DNA from: Microthyrium microscopicum
Taxonomy: Eukaryota > Ascomycota > Dothideomycetes > Microthyriales > Microthyriaceae
Length of the DNA stretch: 64,000 nt
Direction of reading: 5' to 3'
NCBI GenBank assembly: GCA_010405405.1
Contig: MU004230.1
Span: 3,955,119-4,019,118, forward strand
The position numbers and the translations under genes are program-made. Positions 24,482 through 37,748 of the stretch are shown here, piece after piece. A model generated the notes under the pieces. The model was not told the DNA's origin, did not search any database, and saw only the letters and a program-made list of their open reading frames with translations. Each line of letters begins with the position of its first letter. Position 1 is the first letter of the stretch.

Positions 24482-25215
24482 TTTGTAAACAGTTCAATAT
24501 AGATGATTAATGCTGCAGGTTCAAGGATAGAAGGACAAAACAGAGTTGAAACACCAGAGCCTGACAATACAAAGTACTGGAGCAAGATAATGGTGGGAGA
24601 CAGTGGCAACAAGCTTGAAATTAAGGCAATCGTGATAATCTCAAAGTCGAGATTGTTTGAATCTGGTTGCATAGCAACGGGAGGCAGGAGCAACGCACTA
24701 AAATGCAGGTGGGGTGGGGAAGCGCCACGTTGTCCCTTGTTCCAAACTAGCAAAATAGCTTGCCCTTTACTCTCAACTCTTCAACTGTTGCTTACGGTCC
24801 ATCTACAGTGATCTCGTTTGAGTAATTCGACTAGCCTCAACTTGTACTCAAGCGGATAGTAAGACAGCAATAAAAGCCAGAATGCGTATTATAATCTCAA
24901 GAGGCAGCTATCAATAGTCGCTCTGTCTTCTGTTCGCTTGAGGACGGTTACTTTGCGAATGTCTCACCCACGTGTGCCAAGAAACGCCACGCGGAACGGG
25001 CCGTGGTAGCATCTCAACGTTCACGCGAAGCTCAACAACAGTTCGTCTTGCATGAGCTCTCCCATGATCTTCTCGAACGTTTGGCTCGTGATTTTGCCCA
25101 TTTGTCCCTATATTCATCTTCTTATTACTCGTCTATAAGAGAGCTCACTTGCTCTGCCTCATTTCGCTCTCTGTTGTTTTGTATTCGCTAGTTACCACCC
25201 AGTCTCCTGTTGACC
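24482..25215. promoter_or_regulatory. Divergent promoter region of the GBD/FH3 and RNase T2 genes
   Basis: About 730 bases separate the two divergent start codons. No coding exon is certain, though a hydrophobic ATG frame at 25149 (MLCLISLSVVLYS) resembles a signal peptide and could belong to an alternative 5' exon of the RNase gene; I found no splice that joins it in frame. Confidence 0.5.
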
Positions 25216-26255
25216 ATGAGATCTCTTGGAAGCTTCCTCCTGAACACCGGGCAGGTTTTGCTCGGTTTCAAGAACTCCACCTCCACATCCACGACTCAGC
25301 TAGGAACAGGCCGGGCTCAAAGCTGTCCAGCTAACCCTCCTCTAAGTTGTTCGACGGGCTTGTCTGCTCTCGAAGATGACTCTTGCTGTCTGAATTATCC
25401 TGGCGGTCAGTTTGCGCAGACACAATTCTGGAACTCAGATCCGCATAGAGGAACACCTGGCTACCTTGGCCCCGAGAAGAGCTGGACCATCCATGGTCTA
25501 TGGTAATGCCGCAGCTCCAGTTTATTATTGCCCAGGCTCACCTATCTTAGGCCTGATCACTGCAACGGTCGATATGATTCCGTCTGCGATTGTGACCGCA
25601 GCGGCGATTGCAGCAGCCGGAATTACAAATGTCGTGGAGACGCATGTAATCGCGACTATTCGAGTATTTCAGCCATTATGGAGAAGTTCGAGCAACAAGA
25701 ACTACATCAATTCATGCAACAGTATTGGAAAGGCAATCAGGGCGATGAGAGCCTGCATCAACATGAGGTAATAGGGACATGTTTCTCCAAATAAATTTAC
25801 TAATCAAAGCATAGTGGAGCAAGCACGGAACCTGCATCAATACTCTAGAGCCGAAATGCTATGATGGCTATGTTGCGGCACAAGAAGTCGTCGATTATTT
25901 TAGAGTTGCTGTAGATTTATTCAAGCAGCTTCCAACTTACGAGGCAAGTCTCACATTTCTCATTGGAAAGTTTCTGACTAACAGCAAACAGTGGCTGGCC
26001 AAGGCGGACATTGTTCCCACGCTTGCTAGAACATATAATCGAGATGAGATCCTAGCAGCTTTGCATCTACCACGCGGCGTAAGTGCTGTCATTGGATGTC
26101 AAGGGGCAGAATTACGTGAAGTTTGGTACTTCTTTAACGTTCGTGGCTCACTCCAAAATGGCCAATTCGTGGCATCGAGACCAGACTTTTCTGGAACCAA
26201 CGGACCAGGGAAGTCCTGTCCGCTGCAAGTGAGATACTTGCCCAAAGATATCTAG
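25216..26255 (+). CDS. Ribonuclease T2 family enzyme
   Basis: 298-aa RNase T2, which cleaves single-stranded RNA through 2',3'-cyclic intermediates in secretory or vacuolar compartments. Exons are 25216-25502, 25551-25767, 25815-25943 and 25992-26255. The third intron has a GC donor (GAG|GCAAGT), the others GT. Both active-site blocks are present: CAS1 SWTIHGLWP, split by intron 1, and CAS2 HEWSKHGTC, split by intron 2. Cys-rich spacing (CDCDRSGDC) agrees with the disulfide-rich fungal enzymes. The N terminus from the chosen ATG is only weakly signal-like (MRSLGSFLLNTGQVLLG), so the true start may lie further upstream. Length fits the family. Confidence 0.9.
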
Positions 26256-26664
26256 CTTACATTTCATCGTGTATATGCTGTTTGTACTATTAGGCACTTG
26301 CTAGAAGAATGCAAAGTCCTACCATAAATAAGGAGAAGAACTCTTCAATTGTTCGAGTAAATGTTCGTCTTTGAAAATTGCAGATACCTAGGGAATATAC
26401 TCAGCTTCTCCACCAACATCGCAGCCGAACCTAGGTATATAAAGAAGCCAAGACCATCTCGTCCTTTTCTTGGCTCATATCTCAGCAATGGGTTAAATTG
26501 TATGACACCATTCAGAAAAGTCAAAAATCAAAAGCCCATCTATCCAGCAAGGTATACAGCGATGACAGGTATACAGTGATGATACACTGACCCAGATGAA
26601 ACATGTGCGCCAAAAAAAAAAGCGATTGCCATGTGCCCCAAAGCAAACCATAAATCATAAACTC
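26256..26664. other. Convergent 3' intergenic region
   Basis: About 410 bases between the 3' ends of the RNase T2 and velvet genes; no gene seen. A short repeat of GGTATACAG(C/T)GATGA occurs near 26551-26583. Confidence 0.4.
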
Positions 26665-28136
26665 CTAATCTGTTCTCCGCTTCTTCGAATCCTTGGTGTC
26701 CTCTTCACTGCTTGGGCTGATTCTCTTTCGTGCCAAGGCCTTCTCATTTCCTTTCTTCACCTGGATGTTGCATCCCTGTAGCTTAAGTGCCCGTGTAAGA
26801 GCACTGCTTGGCCGCATACCTGGGAAATCCTTGGCGGTGTAGACCTGGAAGGGTTCGGACAAGACCTCAGTTAGGATCGGGGATGATCCACCAACACGCA
26901 AGTTCTTGTGGTCGATCCGCATAAGCACAAACCGTAGGCGATACTTGCCATGTGTTCGGCAAGACAGATCGGGGAAGCAGAAGAAGCAACCTTCGACATC
27001 ATGTTCATCTTTAGCAACGCTGGGAGATGCCACCAATTGGCCCATGAGTCGCCGCGTAGTCCGTCTATCGGGTTGGATGAGAGCAGTTTCTTCGCCAGTT
27101 CCATCGGCGTTCCAAAGGGTGCAGTGAACTACGTTCAAGGAGAATCCCAGCTCGTCTAGGTTCTCAATCTCGCCAGTGTCCTGGTGGCTGACGACTAGCT
27201 GGATGATTGGGGGTGGGTCTATCACCCGGCGGTCTCGCTCGCCAAATCCACATGCTCTTGCGGCAATCGGTTGTTGTCTAACTTTGAGCTCGTAGTTCCA
27301 TGGACTAGAATAAGGTTAGCATTTAGATGCAGAGCTTGGCGGGACATGTATTACTTTTCAGGTTCTGCCACCGGCACAGGCGCCGGAATTGGAACTGGCA
27401 TCAAGCTCTGTGGATGTGCATGGGGATGTGCGTGCGGATGATCTGCATATTGAGGTGGTGCATATGAATGAGGAGGTGGAGGAGGCGGTGGTGCAGATAT
27501 AGCCGTTTGAGGGATGGCAGGGCGATAGTGGGAAGGCGGTTGACTATATGATGGAGGATAACTTGGAGCTGGATGATAAGTGGGTGCTGGTGATGGAATT
27601 GAGTGGTATGAAGGACGTGTTTGCTCTACTGGTGACATGTAGGACTGCTCAGGATGATATGCTCTTGGCTCGTCAGCATATTTGTGAGTAGTGGGCCTGG
27701 AAGTGTGTGGTGGAGGCGGCGGTGGCGGTCTTGAATCTATGCTAGATCGTGGTGGAGACCTTTGTGGTGGTGAATATGGTTTAACTTCTGATCGGGGAGG
27801 GGTGTATGAATGTGGTGATAGAAGCTTTTCTAATGGAGCTGCCTGGCTAGAATATGAACGAGGCTGAGATCTTGGAGCCTGTGCTGGAGGTGGAGGTGGA
27901 GGGTTAGCATGAATTGAGGGTAGTTGTTGAGTTGGTGACTGTTGATATTCTGATCTCGGGCTATGCTGTGGCGGTATTGCTAATGGTGGAAGCTGTATAG
28001 GCTGAGGAAGCCTTCGATTTGGATAGTCCATGAATGATGGTCCTGCAAAACTTGGGGCGTTTTGAGTTTCCGCCATGGTTGGAGAGCCAGATGTATATGA
28101 ATGAGCGGACGAAGCCACTGGGTGAGGACGGGACAT
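26665..28136 (-). CDS. velC: Velvet-domain regulator, VelC type
   Basis: 473-aa nuclear regulator of the velvet family (VeA, VelB, VosA, VelC), which controls development and secondary metabolism through an NF-kappaB-like DNA-binding fold. Exons 28136-27355 and 27304-26665 join across a 50-base intron. The first 260 residues are Pro-rich and disordered, with PPPPPP runs and an alternating His-Pro/His-Ala tract. The velvet domain begins at the splice junction: NPWNYELKVRQQP, ARACGFGERDRRVIDPPP, VVHCTLWN, RRLMGQLVASP, GCFFCFPDLSCR, KYRLRF and AKDFPGMRPS. GFGERDRRVIDPPP and the single uninterrupted domain at the C terminus favour VelC over VelB (which has an insertion) or VeA (N-terminal domain). 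The C-terminal KKRRTD tail is a likely NLS. Confidence 0.9.
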
Positions 28137-31100
28137 TCGAGGTATTGTCCTTGGGATGTATGTTGACTTATTTCATTTGGACTATGGTAGCATGTGGTGA
28201 TGTTTCAGAGTAACCAGTCGATATATGGTGACAAACTATGTATGAACAAACCAAAGGAATGAAAGAAATCCCAAAGGAGGAACGAGGCGAAAGTCGCTTG
28301 CTTATAGAGTACTTTACCCTCCCTGGTCTTTGGATCGACGGGTGTGGGGTTTTCCTTCTCAGTTAAGCATTTGCCCTGATGGCCCACGTCTGTGAAAGTG
28401 TGCTGGTTTACGAACTTGTCAACAGGTTATGGAGGCTACTCTGGGATTGTATCCAGGATCTGGGAAGCGGCTGCCGAACACTGCAAGGAGCCAACGACAG
28501 ACCGTTGTCAGATTAGGTCTTGTAACAACTTACCTACATGGATTGGTGTGTTCAGGCCATGGATGCTGTGCCCGTGGTCGTTGATATTACCGCGGGATAA
28601 CCAAGGTAGACCCTCGTCGACCATGAGTGTGGAATGAGAGTTAGATGGGTCTAGGATGAGGGTCTGTGTAGTCTTTCTAATATAGCAAGGAAGTACGAGC
28701 TAATGCGCAAGACAGTAGGACAGTACCGCTGAAAGACCTATTGCAACCAGGCGGCAGGTCAAGCAGCCCGTGAGCGTTTCTGTTCTGAACCCACTCATCC
28801 CCTCCCTGTGCTGCCTTCCCACGAAGTTATGGTGTAGCCAATTGTCAATTCATCGGCAAACAAGCCTAAAGAAATTGCCCGGAAGGTATGACCATCCAAC
28901 TTCTCGTGCTCGACATGGTCAGTAAACTTGGTTGCAAAGAGGTGGGAAACAAGTTTCCCACTCTTAACTTGCTGGACCGAACAGTGAGAGCAGGCAACGC
29001 AGACCGCACACCTGGAACTGGTGCATCGGACTTTTTCAAGCTCGCAATGTACCATTGCACAGCAGGGACAAATGGATAGCAACATGCATTCAACTTCATC
29101 CTTGTCTCTTGCTTTCAATGGTTAAGATACGGGCCAGTTCTCATAGCCAGTCGGAGAGGTGTGAAAAGTTGCTGGGCATCTAGATGCTTGCCAGTCTACC
29201 AGGAAGGAAACGAGAAGGATGATTAGTGGAGGCGAGGGTTGAACCTGTGAACGAGCATATTCGCCTTGTCTATGCCTACCCACGGATTGGAGAGTGCATC
29301 TGGATCAGCAGAACTACCACCACATGGCTGCATTCGCGTGGTAGGGTTTGGCCTCGCGCCAGCGCCCGTTGGTGCCGTAGACTTGCCGTTCAGGAGTTCC
29401 AAAGTTGTCCTAGACAGATCCTCTTTGGTTCCAAAAGGAAGATGATAAAGGGAAGGGTGGAGCTAAGCGGCCTCGACTCTACCAAGTAGGGATGTCACAA
29501 CTGGCAGCGGTGCCAGCCATTCAAGTGCCTGATGCAAGCCCCATTATCAGACATGCTGAACCTCAGGCCCGCCAGTTCTGGTTAAGAGGTACATGAAAGC
29601 AGTGCGGCCCCTCGGCCGTGGCGCACACTATGCTGCGTAGGGTTTTGATGCACATGGCGGACAGGGTTTTGCGACTTGTCAATCTGCAAGTTGTGTGAAT
29701 CTGCAATTTGGCGTGCAGCAGCCCTGTCCGGTTGCTGACAGTTGAATTGGTGGTCTATGGTCCATGGATGGTGAAGCCCGTCACGTTGGATGAAGTAAAA
29801 GATGCGGATTGGGCCAAGACGAGATTTTTGGCAGCACATGCATGCAGCTTGGCTTGAGCAGACGTTGCAGCCGGGTCGGTCCAGGATCTCTACCAGCCAT
29901 TTGTGCAACAAATAAATGAATAAAGTGCATTTTCTGGTTGAGTGAAGTGGAGAATGACACCTCAATTGGCCCATGTAAAGTTACTTTGGTTACAGTCAAC
30001 ATCGCTCTTTTCTAGCGATTTGAACCACCAATACCTGCAAGGAAGGTTGGTTCACAGCCAGTTCGGAGGTACAGGTGGATCAACCGTAGCGCAGAGGAGC
30101 TTTTGCTGCACAAACCGAAACAAATTCTGCGTGCAAGACCCTTGTGCTGCATTCGGAGATACTCCTAGTGGCGAGATTGCCAGCAGCAGTAGTCCTCGCA
30201 ATTGTCACATCAGTCCGCCGGTAGACGTCTAGACATGGTTTAGCATGACGACCGAGTTACAGCCTCTATGCATCTCCTGCTGCTCCATAAAAGCCACTTT
30301 CGCGTGGCTCCAGGATTTTGTTCCTTCTTCAGCAACACAGCATGTTCCATTGTTCAGCATGGGCAGTTGAGCATGGCATGGCGCTGGGCCGCTGGCCAAG
30401 CACCCCTATCCTATTTATCAGAAGCTAGATTGAGGTACAACAGCTATGGATGTCATGGTTCAGCACTAACGATTTGGGCAGTCGTATAAGCCCTCAAATA
30501 AATCGGGTAATGGCTGCGTGGGTGTGACGAACCAGATATTTGGATGAATACTCGCTGGGACTCATCCAATGCTTTGCGAGCATCGTCACGCGCCCGAAAA
30601 TCGCAGAATGGCAGTGGTCAAGCAGATGGCGTGTTTGAGGTACAGAAGCAATAGCCAATCTGTACATCGTTAAGCAGCAGGCACAGAAATGGCTGTCTAG
30701 GGTTCGTTGCTGGTACTGTGTGCTGCTGTTCTCCAACTTGGTCAGCGTCCATGTGCACAAGCGTCTTTGTACAGCGCCCAAGACTGTCTCCACTGCCTGC
30801 CCTGGTGGGAGAATAAGGTAACTGTCACTAATTTGGTGACACAAGGCGCTCTGGAATCCAACATGGACAGTTGCAGAAACGACATATAAGCCAGAAAGGG
30901 TAGTCAGAGGAGGCGGAGCAATGGAGCCGTGGAACCGATGTTGACCAAAGTTCCAAACTCAGATCAACCGCTCCGTGGATGGCCGATGGAGAATCATAAT
31001 TGATCCACCAGTTTGCGCGGCTGCGCTAGAACCGTCGAGAAGAAGGTAATTTGTCCTGACACGCTCGTCTTGAGCTGTGAGTGGACGGAGGCGCTTGGTC

Positions 31101-34100
31101 AGTCCTGCCCTGCTTCGATACTTAATGTATTATGGCTCCGGCTTCCCGCCCGTGCTTCAGCTTCGACCCCAAATCTTGGGGATGGTAAAGTCGTTTTAAT
31201 TGCAAAGCAATATTTGATTTCCCAGGCCAGGTCAAGGCGGTCATAGAGCAAAGTACCCACTATAGAACCAAAAGCTGGATTGGAAGTCTTGGTTGCGATG
31301 CCGACGGCCAAATGACAGCGAGCTTTCCATCTGCTGTCCATCTCAGCAATCAATTCCTCATAGTTATCAAACCTGCTATCTTGGCTGCATCAGCCTGAGA
31401 GTATCGTCAGACAATCCTACATCGGTTGAACGTCGCAATCGATTGGGAAGCTGAAGGATTGATGACCAACACAAGATCTAGAATATGGATAAGACATCTG
31501 CCCAGCCACCCAATTATCCCCGATGTGGGTTTGTCTTATCATTTCCCGATCTGTCGACTGCAAGCCCAGTTCTAACTTCACTTCTTCCTCTGACTTGCTT
31601 ACTGCTTCATTCTCTATGCTCTGTCCATATCTCAATGCCACTTAGAAACACTGTCAGAGTCTTACCGACTGGTACCTACCTGTTCTGCAGGAGCAGGCTT
31701 ACCTTGCCATCATCTTCAAGGTGGAGATTTCCGCTGCCTGAGTCAGGAGTCAGAGCCGGTTTCTGGATCGTCTTCAATAGATTAACTCACCCAGGCTGAT
31801 GGAAAGCAACCAACTACTTACCACCGCGATTTGGTCACCATCCAATAGCATTTCTATGACAAACCCTTCTCTCACACCTCCCTGCCTCCATCGATCCTGG
31901 GTTTTGTCTACTTGTCCGAGCTCTCAATACCTTGTCAATATCCAGTCCGAAGCCCCGTCGCGAATACCAATCTTTTGGATGTTCAATTTCGATCCTTGTC
32001 GAACAGTGGTCAATCTCTTAATCTAAACCTGAGTCGTTTGTTCGCCATTCCCCGGATACTGGGGCCCGCTTGCAACGTCTACTGAGTGAGTATCAAGCCC
32101 TTGCTTTCCTCTTTAAATCCCCGGAGCCTGGTGAGTAGTAAAATCTATCCACTTTGCGTCCTCGCTCGTGACTGAAGTTTGACTCCGCACCGCTCATATT
32201 TACAAATGAACCCGCCCCGGATGTTTTCATAGCGTCACTTTCTTACGAGCGAGGACGTCATTGATGCTTTGGATTGAATACTACTGACCAAGGCCTGGCT
32301 CGTTTCAACAAGTTCGGGAACTATAGTCAAGACTCTGTGATGTTTGAAAGAAAGAGATCAGATAGAGCGAAAACTTTACAGAGATACAAAGGTGGGCACA
32401 CTGCTCGAGTGAATTTCGACAATCAGTGGTATCATCACTTCTTTGATTGTTGGTTTCCGCATATTGAGGCTGATATAAGAGGCTCTGTGGGCTGATTCGA
32501 GAGAACCATTTCGTGTTTGAATGACGATCCTTATCGGTTTCCAATGTCACCGATTCTTATTTCCCTCGAAATGCAGATAGAAACCCTCGAATTACCGCAC
32601 TGCGAGGTCAATCCCCGCACTCCGTCTTCTTCCTGGCGTCGATCTCGAATTTGTCTACAAGAACTACTCTACAATTATTGGGAGAAATCGTTCTAGAAAC
32701 CTTCCTGTTTGGGCTCATATTGGGGTTACATCTTCGAGGAGCGTGCTCATATTAATGATCGTGGAATATCTTGGTTTGCAATTTGGTCCAGCAGCCAGTA
32801 AATACCTTGAGCCCTCTCAAATCCCTACACTTATTAGATCCAAGACCCTTGTATTGACCCGGTGTGGCAGGTCGATACATCAAGCTCTCCTTCCCTGTAC
32901 ACATCTATCGGGGTTATGAATATTTCAGCCAGAGAATGTTTCCTTTCACTGGTAGCACGCTCATTTCCACTTGTCGGTTAGTGCATACCTGTATTCGGGT
33001 CCAACGATGGGCAGTACGGCAGTCCACGAGGATTACATTCTTTATCTTCGAGTGGAGGGTAAGCTCGATAAAGGATTGGGTTTCCGTCCTGAGTCTATCT
33101 CTCTACTCACTTAGGCACCGATCGCGGCAAGATTTGTAGTCCAACGCAATCTTCTCAATATGCACTATCACAAGTTATTGTGTTTTATGGGGCTCTAGGT
33201 AACTTCAATGTCATGTCGGTCTGGCGATCATCAAAGCAAATTAGTGGCTTATACACTGATTTAATAAAATGCGCCAAATACAGAGATGAACGAGCCTATC
33301 AGCCTTCTGCAGATATTTCATATATCTTCCATATCTTCCATTAACCACATAGAATATAATGTGTAGAATGACTTGAGAAGAGCGATCTCCTACGATCCTG
33401 GCGTGATTATCTCACGCCATCCACACCTCAACCCAACCTTGCACTTATGCATGGTCGAGCCAGCGTGGCAAACGAAAAATCTCCGAGCCTGATCAACAGC
33501 CCGGTATGTGGTTGGTGTTGTTACCTTGCTTTCCTCTACCCTTGCAGATGCAGCAGGCAGCTTCACTTGCAGCTGTCAGTTGCAAGGAACCACGCGAGCC
33601 AGGGGATCGTTCATCGTATGAGAACTTGTGACGTGAGGTGCCAGACCTTCGCTTGGGAGGTTGGTTGAGATATCCACACCTTCTTGCTAGGCCTCCTAGT
33701 ATCTTGCTTTACACGTATCTTGACCTGCCAGGTTCTCGGTCCTGGGATCATCTCTAGCTTCTTGTATCCTGGCTTTTTACCATGAGCTTTTCGGGGAGGC
33801 GGTATGTCGCTTGGAGGGCCCTTGAACTCAGCTGGGGTGCAATATCTTTTATGCAGCCTTTGAAAAGCGATGCAGTCGCTTAGGATTGATGATATCTGCC
33901 GATCGCCAATCCTCGCTTTGCGTATCGCCATTAGCGGGAAGAATGAGAAGAGGTGTGCATCTTCCCCATGCTCAATTCTCTGATAATCCTTTCACTCGGG
34001 AGAGTTCTCCTATCGAAGGATAGTCTAATGCATCTTGGACTGCTCATGAACATAATCAGCGCTTTATCCGCCAAATCATTAAATTGATAGCAAGCATCAT

Positions 34101-36598
34101 CATACATTAGACACACTTGTGAAAAATGTTCCGGCAAGCGGTAGATCAGGGAGATGGCAATGTTTTCAATCAGCTGTCATTATTGCTACCGTCCAGCCGC
34201 CATATCCAATTACCCGGGTTACTGGTGAAATCAATTATTCCTGATCTACGAACAAAGGAAGTGATGACTGCTTTGGTAGCATTATTAATGCTCAGCCAGG
34301 TTTACGGAAATAGGCGTTCTCATATAGGCTGAGGTGATCTTATATAGTATTATAGTATAGGTACGCGTATAGAGCATGTCAGATTGATGTTCTTTGTGTG
34401 TTTTACCAGGTTCGACAGCATATTCTCAGCTCAGCAGCCGAAACCCAGTGTTCCCCTTTTCAAAGCCAGTATTCTCCTGTCCATATTTGGTGTTGTGATA
34501 ATGTAGATCTTACTGTGAAGTTAGAGATCGCATATATGATAATTGTCCTTGCCCCCAAATCTTGCGCCGATAGTAGTTCATGATTCGGAAATCGGTAGCA
34601 CCTACCGACGATCTTTTCTTCATATAGGTACGGACGCGGAGCCCCGTTGTGCGTATTTTTGGTAGTGTTTAATCAGCTTCAGGGATAGAATATGGTAGAT
34701 ACGAAGGATAGTATATGGAGGATGTTTATTGTGGTTAGGGGAATATCTACAGACCAAAGCGCGAGCACACGGAGACTTTCATCTTACTATACTATGGGTC
34801 TCCCTAACGTAATTGATTAAGAAGTTCTCGTGCTTTCAAGCTCAAGCCCAATGCCAATGTGCGAGGTTCAAAGTAAAAGAGATCATGCTCGTCGGGAATA
34901 AGAATGTACTCTACGCGAAAATTGAGGACCGGAAGACGGGAACCTGCTCATATATCGCTGGTTATAAAGCTTGGAGGGCAATTACAATATTCAGCGCCAT
35001 TCGACAGATTTTGAATGAGAAACCAGGTGAGCTGAGCAAGTTCTTCGTATTGAAGAACCCGATTGATCCGATATAGGGAAAAGACTCGATGGTTAAAGGT
35101 GCGCACTCGTATGGTAAGTCAATAGGAGGAGAGAAACCAGTTTAGGATCACATTTCCATGACGATTTTCACAATGGGGCTCGGAACTTGCCATTTACCTT
35201 GAATGTTCAATGTTTGATGAGTGCCGGATTTGTTGTCTCAATCCGTGACAGGACTGCGGAGCTGTCAGCGCTAAGATCACGCACTGCTTCGGCGACTTTA
35301 TGCATTCCTGGTTCTACGGCGTCCCGGCGAATTTTTTGGTGACATTCCCAGACAACGCAGATGGGACAGGATGGTATTTGCAAAGGTTTGCGGACCTGAG
35401 GTTGGAGCGAAGATTGAATGCAGGACTTGGCCGTGTGATGATTGGGGGAGGTTTTGACGGTCGGCTGTGCCGTTGCCTCCCACCAAGAACGACGCGTCTC
35501 TTCAGAAGTTCAGCTTGATCTTTGGTCTTGGCCACCATCTCTTCATGCCTGAACTTTGCTTCAACTCTGTTGTTTTCCTCGTCGGGGCCAAAATGTATTG
35601 CTATCGCGCAGATAGCCCGGTACTGAGTGGCAATAGTCGCGATGATCAGAAGCCAGTCTTGACCAGTGCCACGACTTACCGCCCGGACGCCCCATTTGGA
35701 GTTGTGAGGAAACGGCTTTTGGAGTTGCAAGCCCAATTCGCCCTCATTGCGAACAAACCAACAATATGTTGCAGGCCTGTCTGCACAAGGTAAGGTTCCA
35801 TGGGCGTCAAACGACGCTCAAGGAGAGAGTAGACTGACCAACAGTGCCACGTTGAGGGTGCAGATTGTTGGTTTATGAATGCTCGCTTTCTGTGTGGATG
35901 CTTGAACTTTGAACGGTCTATCGACTACAACGGAGTATCGCTGAGAGAGACAACGACGCAGCAGCGACGAGGCAACCAACAGTTGATAGTTCCAATCGCA
36001 CCGTCGAAGCCTTTGCCCATTTCTCTCTTCTGGGCTCAACTATCTGCAGCCCTTCGGAAGAAGGAGCGAGAGGCGTCAAGCTCTTAGCGGACGTGCGACA
36101 AAAAATTGCCTTGGTTGGCGCGTGAGCGGCCTTAGTGCGATACCTTTTCAGCTGTGCAATGCTGCTTTTGAGCCACGAGTACACGACTTGTGCTCTTATG
36201 AGACACGAATCTAGATTGTTTAGGACTGAACAAGTAACCCAAGTATATATACTGCTTAAGCCCACCTGAAATATGAGGATTGCTATTAATCCAAACACCA
36301 CCACGATAGAGTAGTAACAGAAGAAAATACAACACGCATCCCTATCGTCTCCGCTCGTAAGCTGCCAGATTGTTCATGTCCTTACTCTCAAAACTAATCG
36401 TTATTTCCAGTTTGGGTAATTATAGACGAACAGCATCGGCCCATCGCCGAATATCCATGAGCAATCGAGTTTGCCCAGTTTGTGTGCGACCTTGATCGTG
36501 TGAGACGATCGCCTTTTGTCGCTAAAACTCCTCCCTGGCGAAACCATCTTGATGACCTGCTCCTCCATACCAAATCGCCACCCGAACGGAAACCAACT
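28137..36598. other. 8.4-kb stretch without a convincing gene
   Basis: Only short, non-conserved frames occur on both strands. The left part is the upstream region of velC. From about 31.4 to 33.1 kb the plus strand is rich in CT-rich runs like those of fungal 5' leaders, so a non-coding or very long leader transcript is possible. From about 33.3 to 35.1 kb the sequence is AT-rich with TATAG-type simple runs; one coding-looking frame ends at 35076 (listed separately). No tRNA, rRNA or transposon ends were recognised. Confidence 0.45.
34813..35076 (+). other. Orphan coding-like frame, possible gene relic
   Basis: An open frame without ATG at its beginning encodes a sequence with protein-like composition (KEIMLVGNKNVLYAKIED, KAWRAITIFSAIRQIL, FFVLKNPIDPI) ending at TAG. 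A possible acceptor (GATTAAG) precedes it, but no upstream exon was found. I recognise no family. It may be a relic of a gene or element. Confidence 0.25.
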
Positions 36599-37300
36599 AT
36601 GCGACGTCGAGGCCCTGTCATTGACTATTGCTTGAGTGGGATCAACGTTCCTGTGGAAAGAATTCCTCGACACAATGATTCTTTTACACTAGCAGCCCAG
36701 CCACGGACTGATCTCTGGCGCAAATCTCCTGGACAAGACACTTCTACGGCCCCAGCACTCTTTGCTTCGCTGCGTTTTCCGTTTGCGTCGGCCGAAGTCA
36801 CGGTTGACGCGAAATGGGCGCTGGAATGGGACCAAGCAGGTCTCGTTATCTTTACAGGAGCACCACCGGGGCGCATCGTGGATTGCAATAATCAGGTGCA
36901 GGATGAGCAGCCGCCGCCATATACAGCACCACCCAAATGGGCCAAGGTCGGCCTGGAATTGAACAACAACATTCTGCACGCATCTTCGGCTGTGGCGAAT
37001 GCCGAAGGGACGGATTGGTGTCTGACAGCGCTTCCCAGTCACCTTTCGCAACGAGGTTTCCTTCGGATCAGATTAGAGCGTATCGGCCGGGCGCTTTGGA
37101 TGTACTACGAGGACGACTTTACTGGATGGAGAAAGTTTCGAGAGTTGACCGGCTTTTTCTGTGGAGTAGAAGACAAATTTGTCAAAGTCGGAGTTTATGC
37201 GTCACGACCAGCGAGTGTTACGACTTCCTACAGCGGACGAGAGCTTGACGAAATGGATCGAAGTTTGGTTGTGGAGTTTGAGGATCTTCTCATTTTTTGA
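36599..37300 (+). CDS. DUF1349 (concanavalin-like) domain protein
   Basis: 233-aa, single-exon protein. The DUF1349 signature is clear: TDLWRKSPG, WDQAGLVIF, PPKWAKVGLELNNN, SSAVANAEGTDW and a C-terminal KVGVYASRP strand. The fold is a beta-sandwich of the concanavalin-like lectin/glucanase type. Members are cytosolic proteins of unknown substrate (one yeast relative is named for an enolase-linked role). The open frame extends upstream, but the first ATG in it is at 36599, which gives the usual family length. No signal peptide. Confidence 0.85.
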   Translation: MRRRGPVIDYCLSGINVPVERIPRHNDSFTLAAQPRTDLWRKSPGQDTSTAPALFASLRFPFASAEVTVDAKWALEWDQAGLVIFTGAPPGRIVDCNNQVQDEQPPPYTAPPKWAKVGLELNNNILHASSAVANAEGTDWCLTALPSHLSQRGFLRIRLERIGRALWMYYEDDFTGWRKFRELTGFFCGVEDKFVKVGVYASRPASVTTSYSGRELDEMDRSLVVEFEDLLIF

Positions 37301-37748
37301 AAATGCCTGGTTATTTTAGCGAACCATTACGCCTGAACGACCTGACGTATTGTTGCAAGCGGCTGAACAACAGCAAGCCGGTTGCTATACCTTAAGCTTG
37401 AACTATTAATTTTAAGTTGATGTGGTAGATTTACTTTCTTGGAGGGTAGGACCACAAATATACAGTCCTGGGAGAATGATTACGGACATATGCGGTATTT
37501 GCAATCTCGGGTGAAAGAGGTCCTCTTCAATTCGAAATATGAAGATTATCATTTATCATTTGGATATTGATGTTGATGTACACTATTGAACATAACCCAA
37601 AATCAGAAACAGAGATGATTTCCCCCAACGCATTTCACTCTACGCTACAGGCGTATATCGCACTGATTCCTCCATGTTCTGAGCTGGGTATATACATTGA
37701 AAAGCTCCAGAATCGTTGAACGCCCGAAAACTCCAAAAAAAGATGCAA
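37301..37748. other. Convergent 3' intergenic region
   Basis: About 450 AT-rich bases between the DUF1349 and lipase genes. Only 3' UTR-like sequence is seen. Confidence 0.5.

Noticed and set aside
28795-29118. Cys-rich minus-strand frame (107 codons)
   Set aside because: CxxC pairs are present but irregular, no zinc-finger spacing fits, no signal peptide, and no neighbouring exon.
36482-36598. Upstream extension of the DUF1349 frame
   Set aside because: It would need a GTG start; the first ATG at 36599 gives the usual length and keeps the whole domain.
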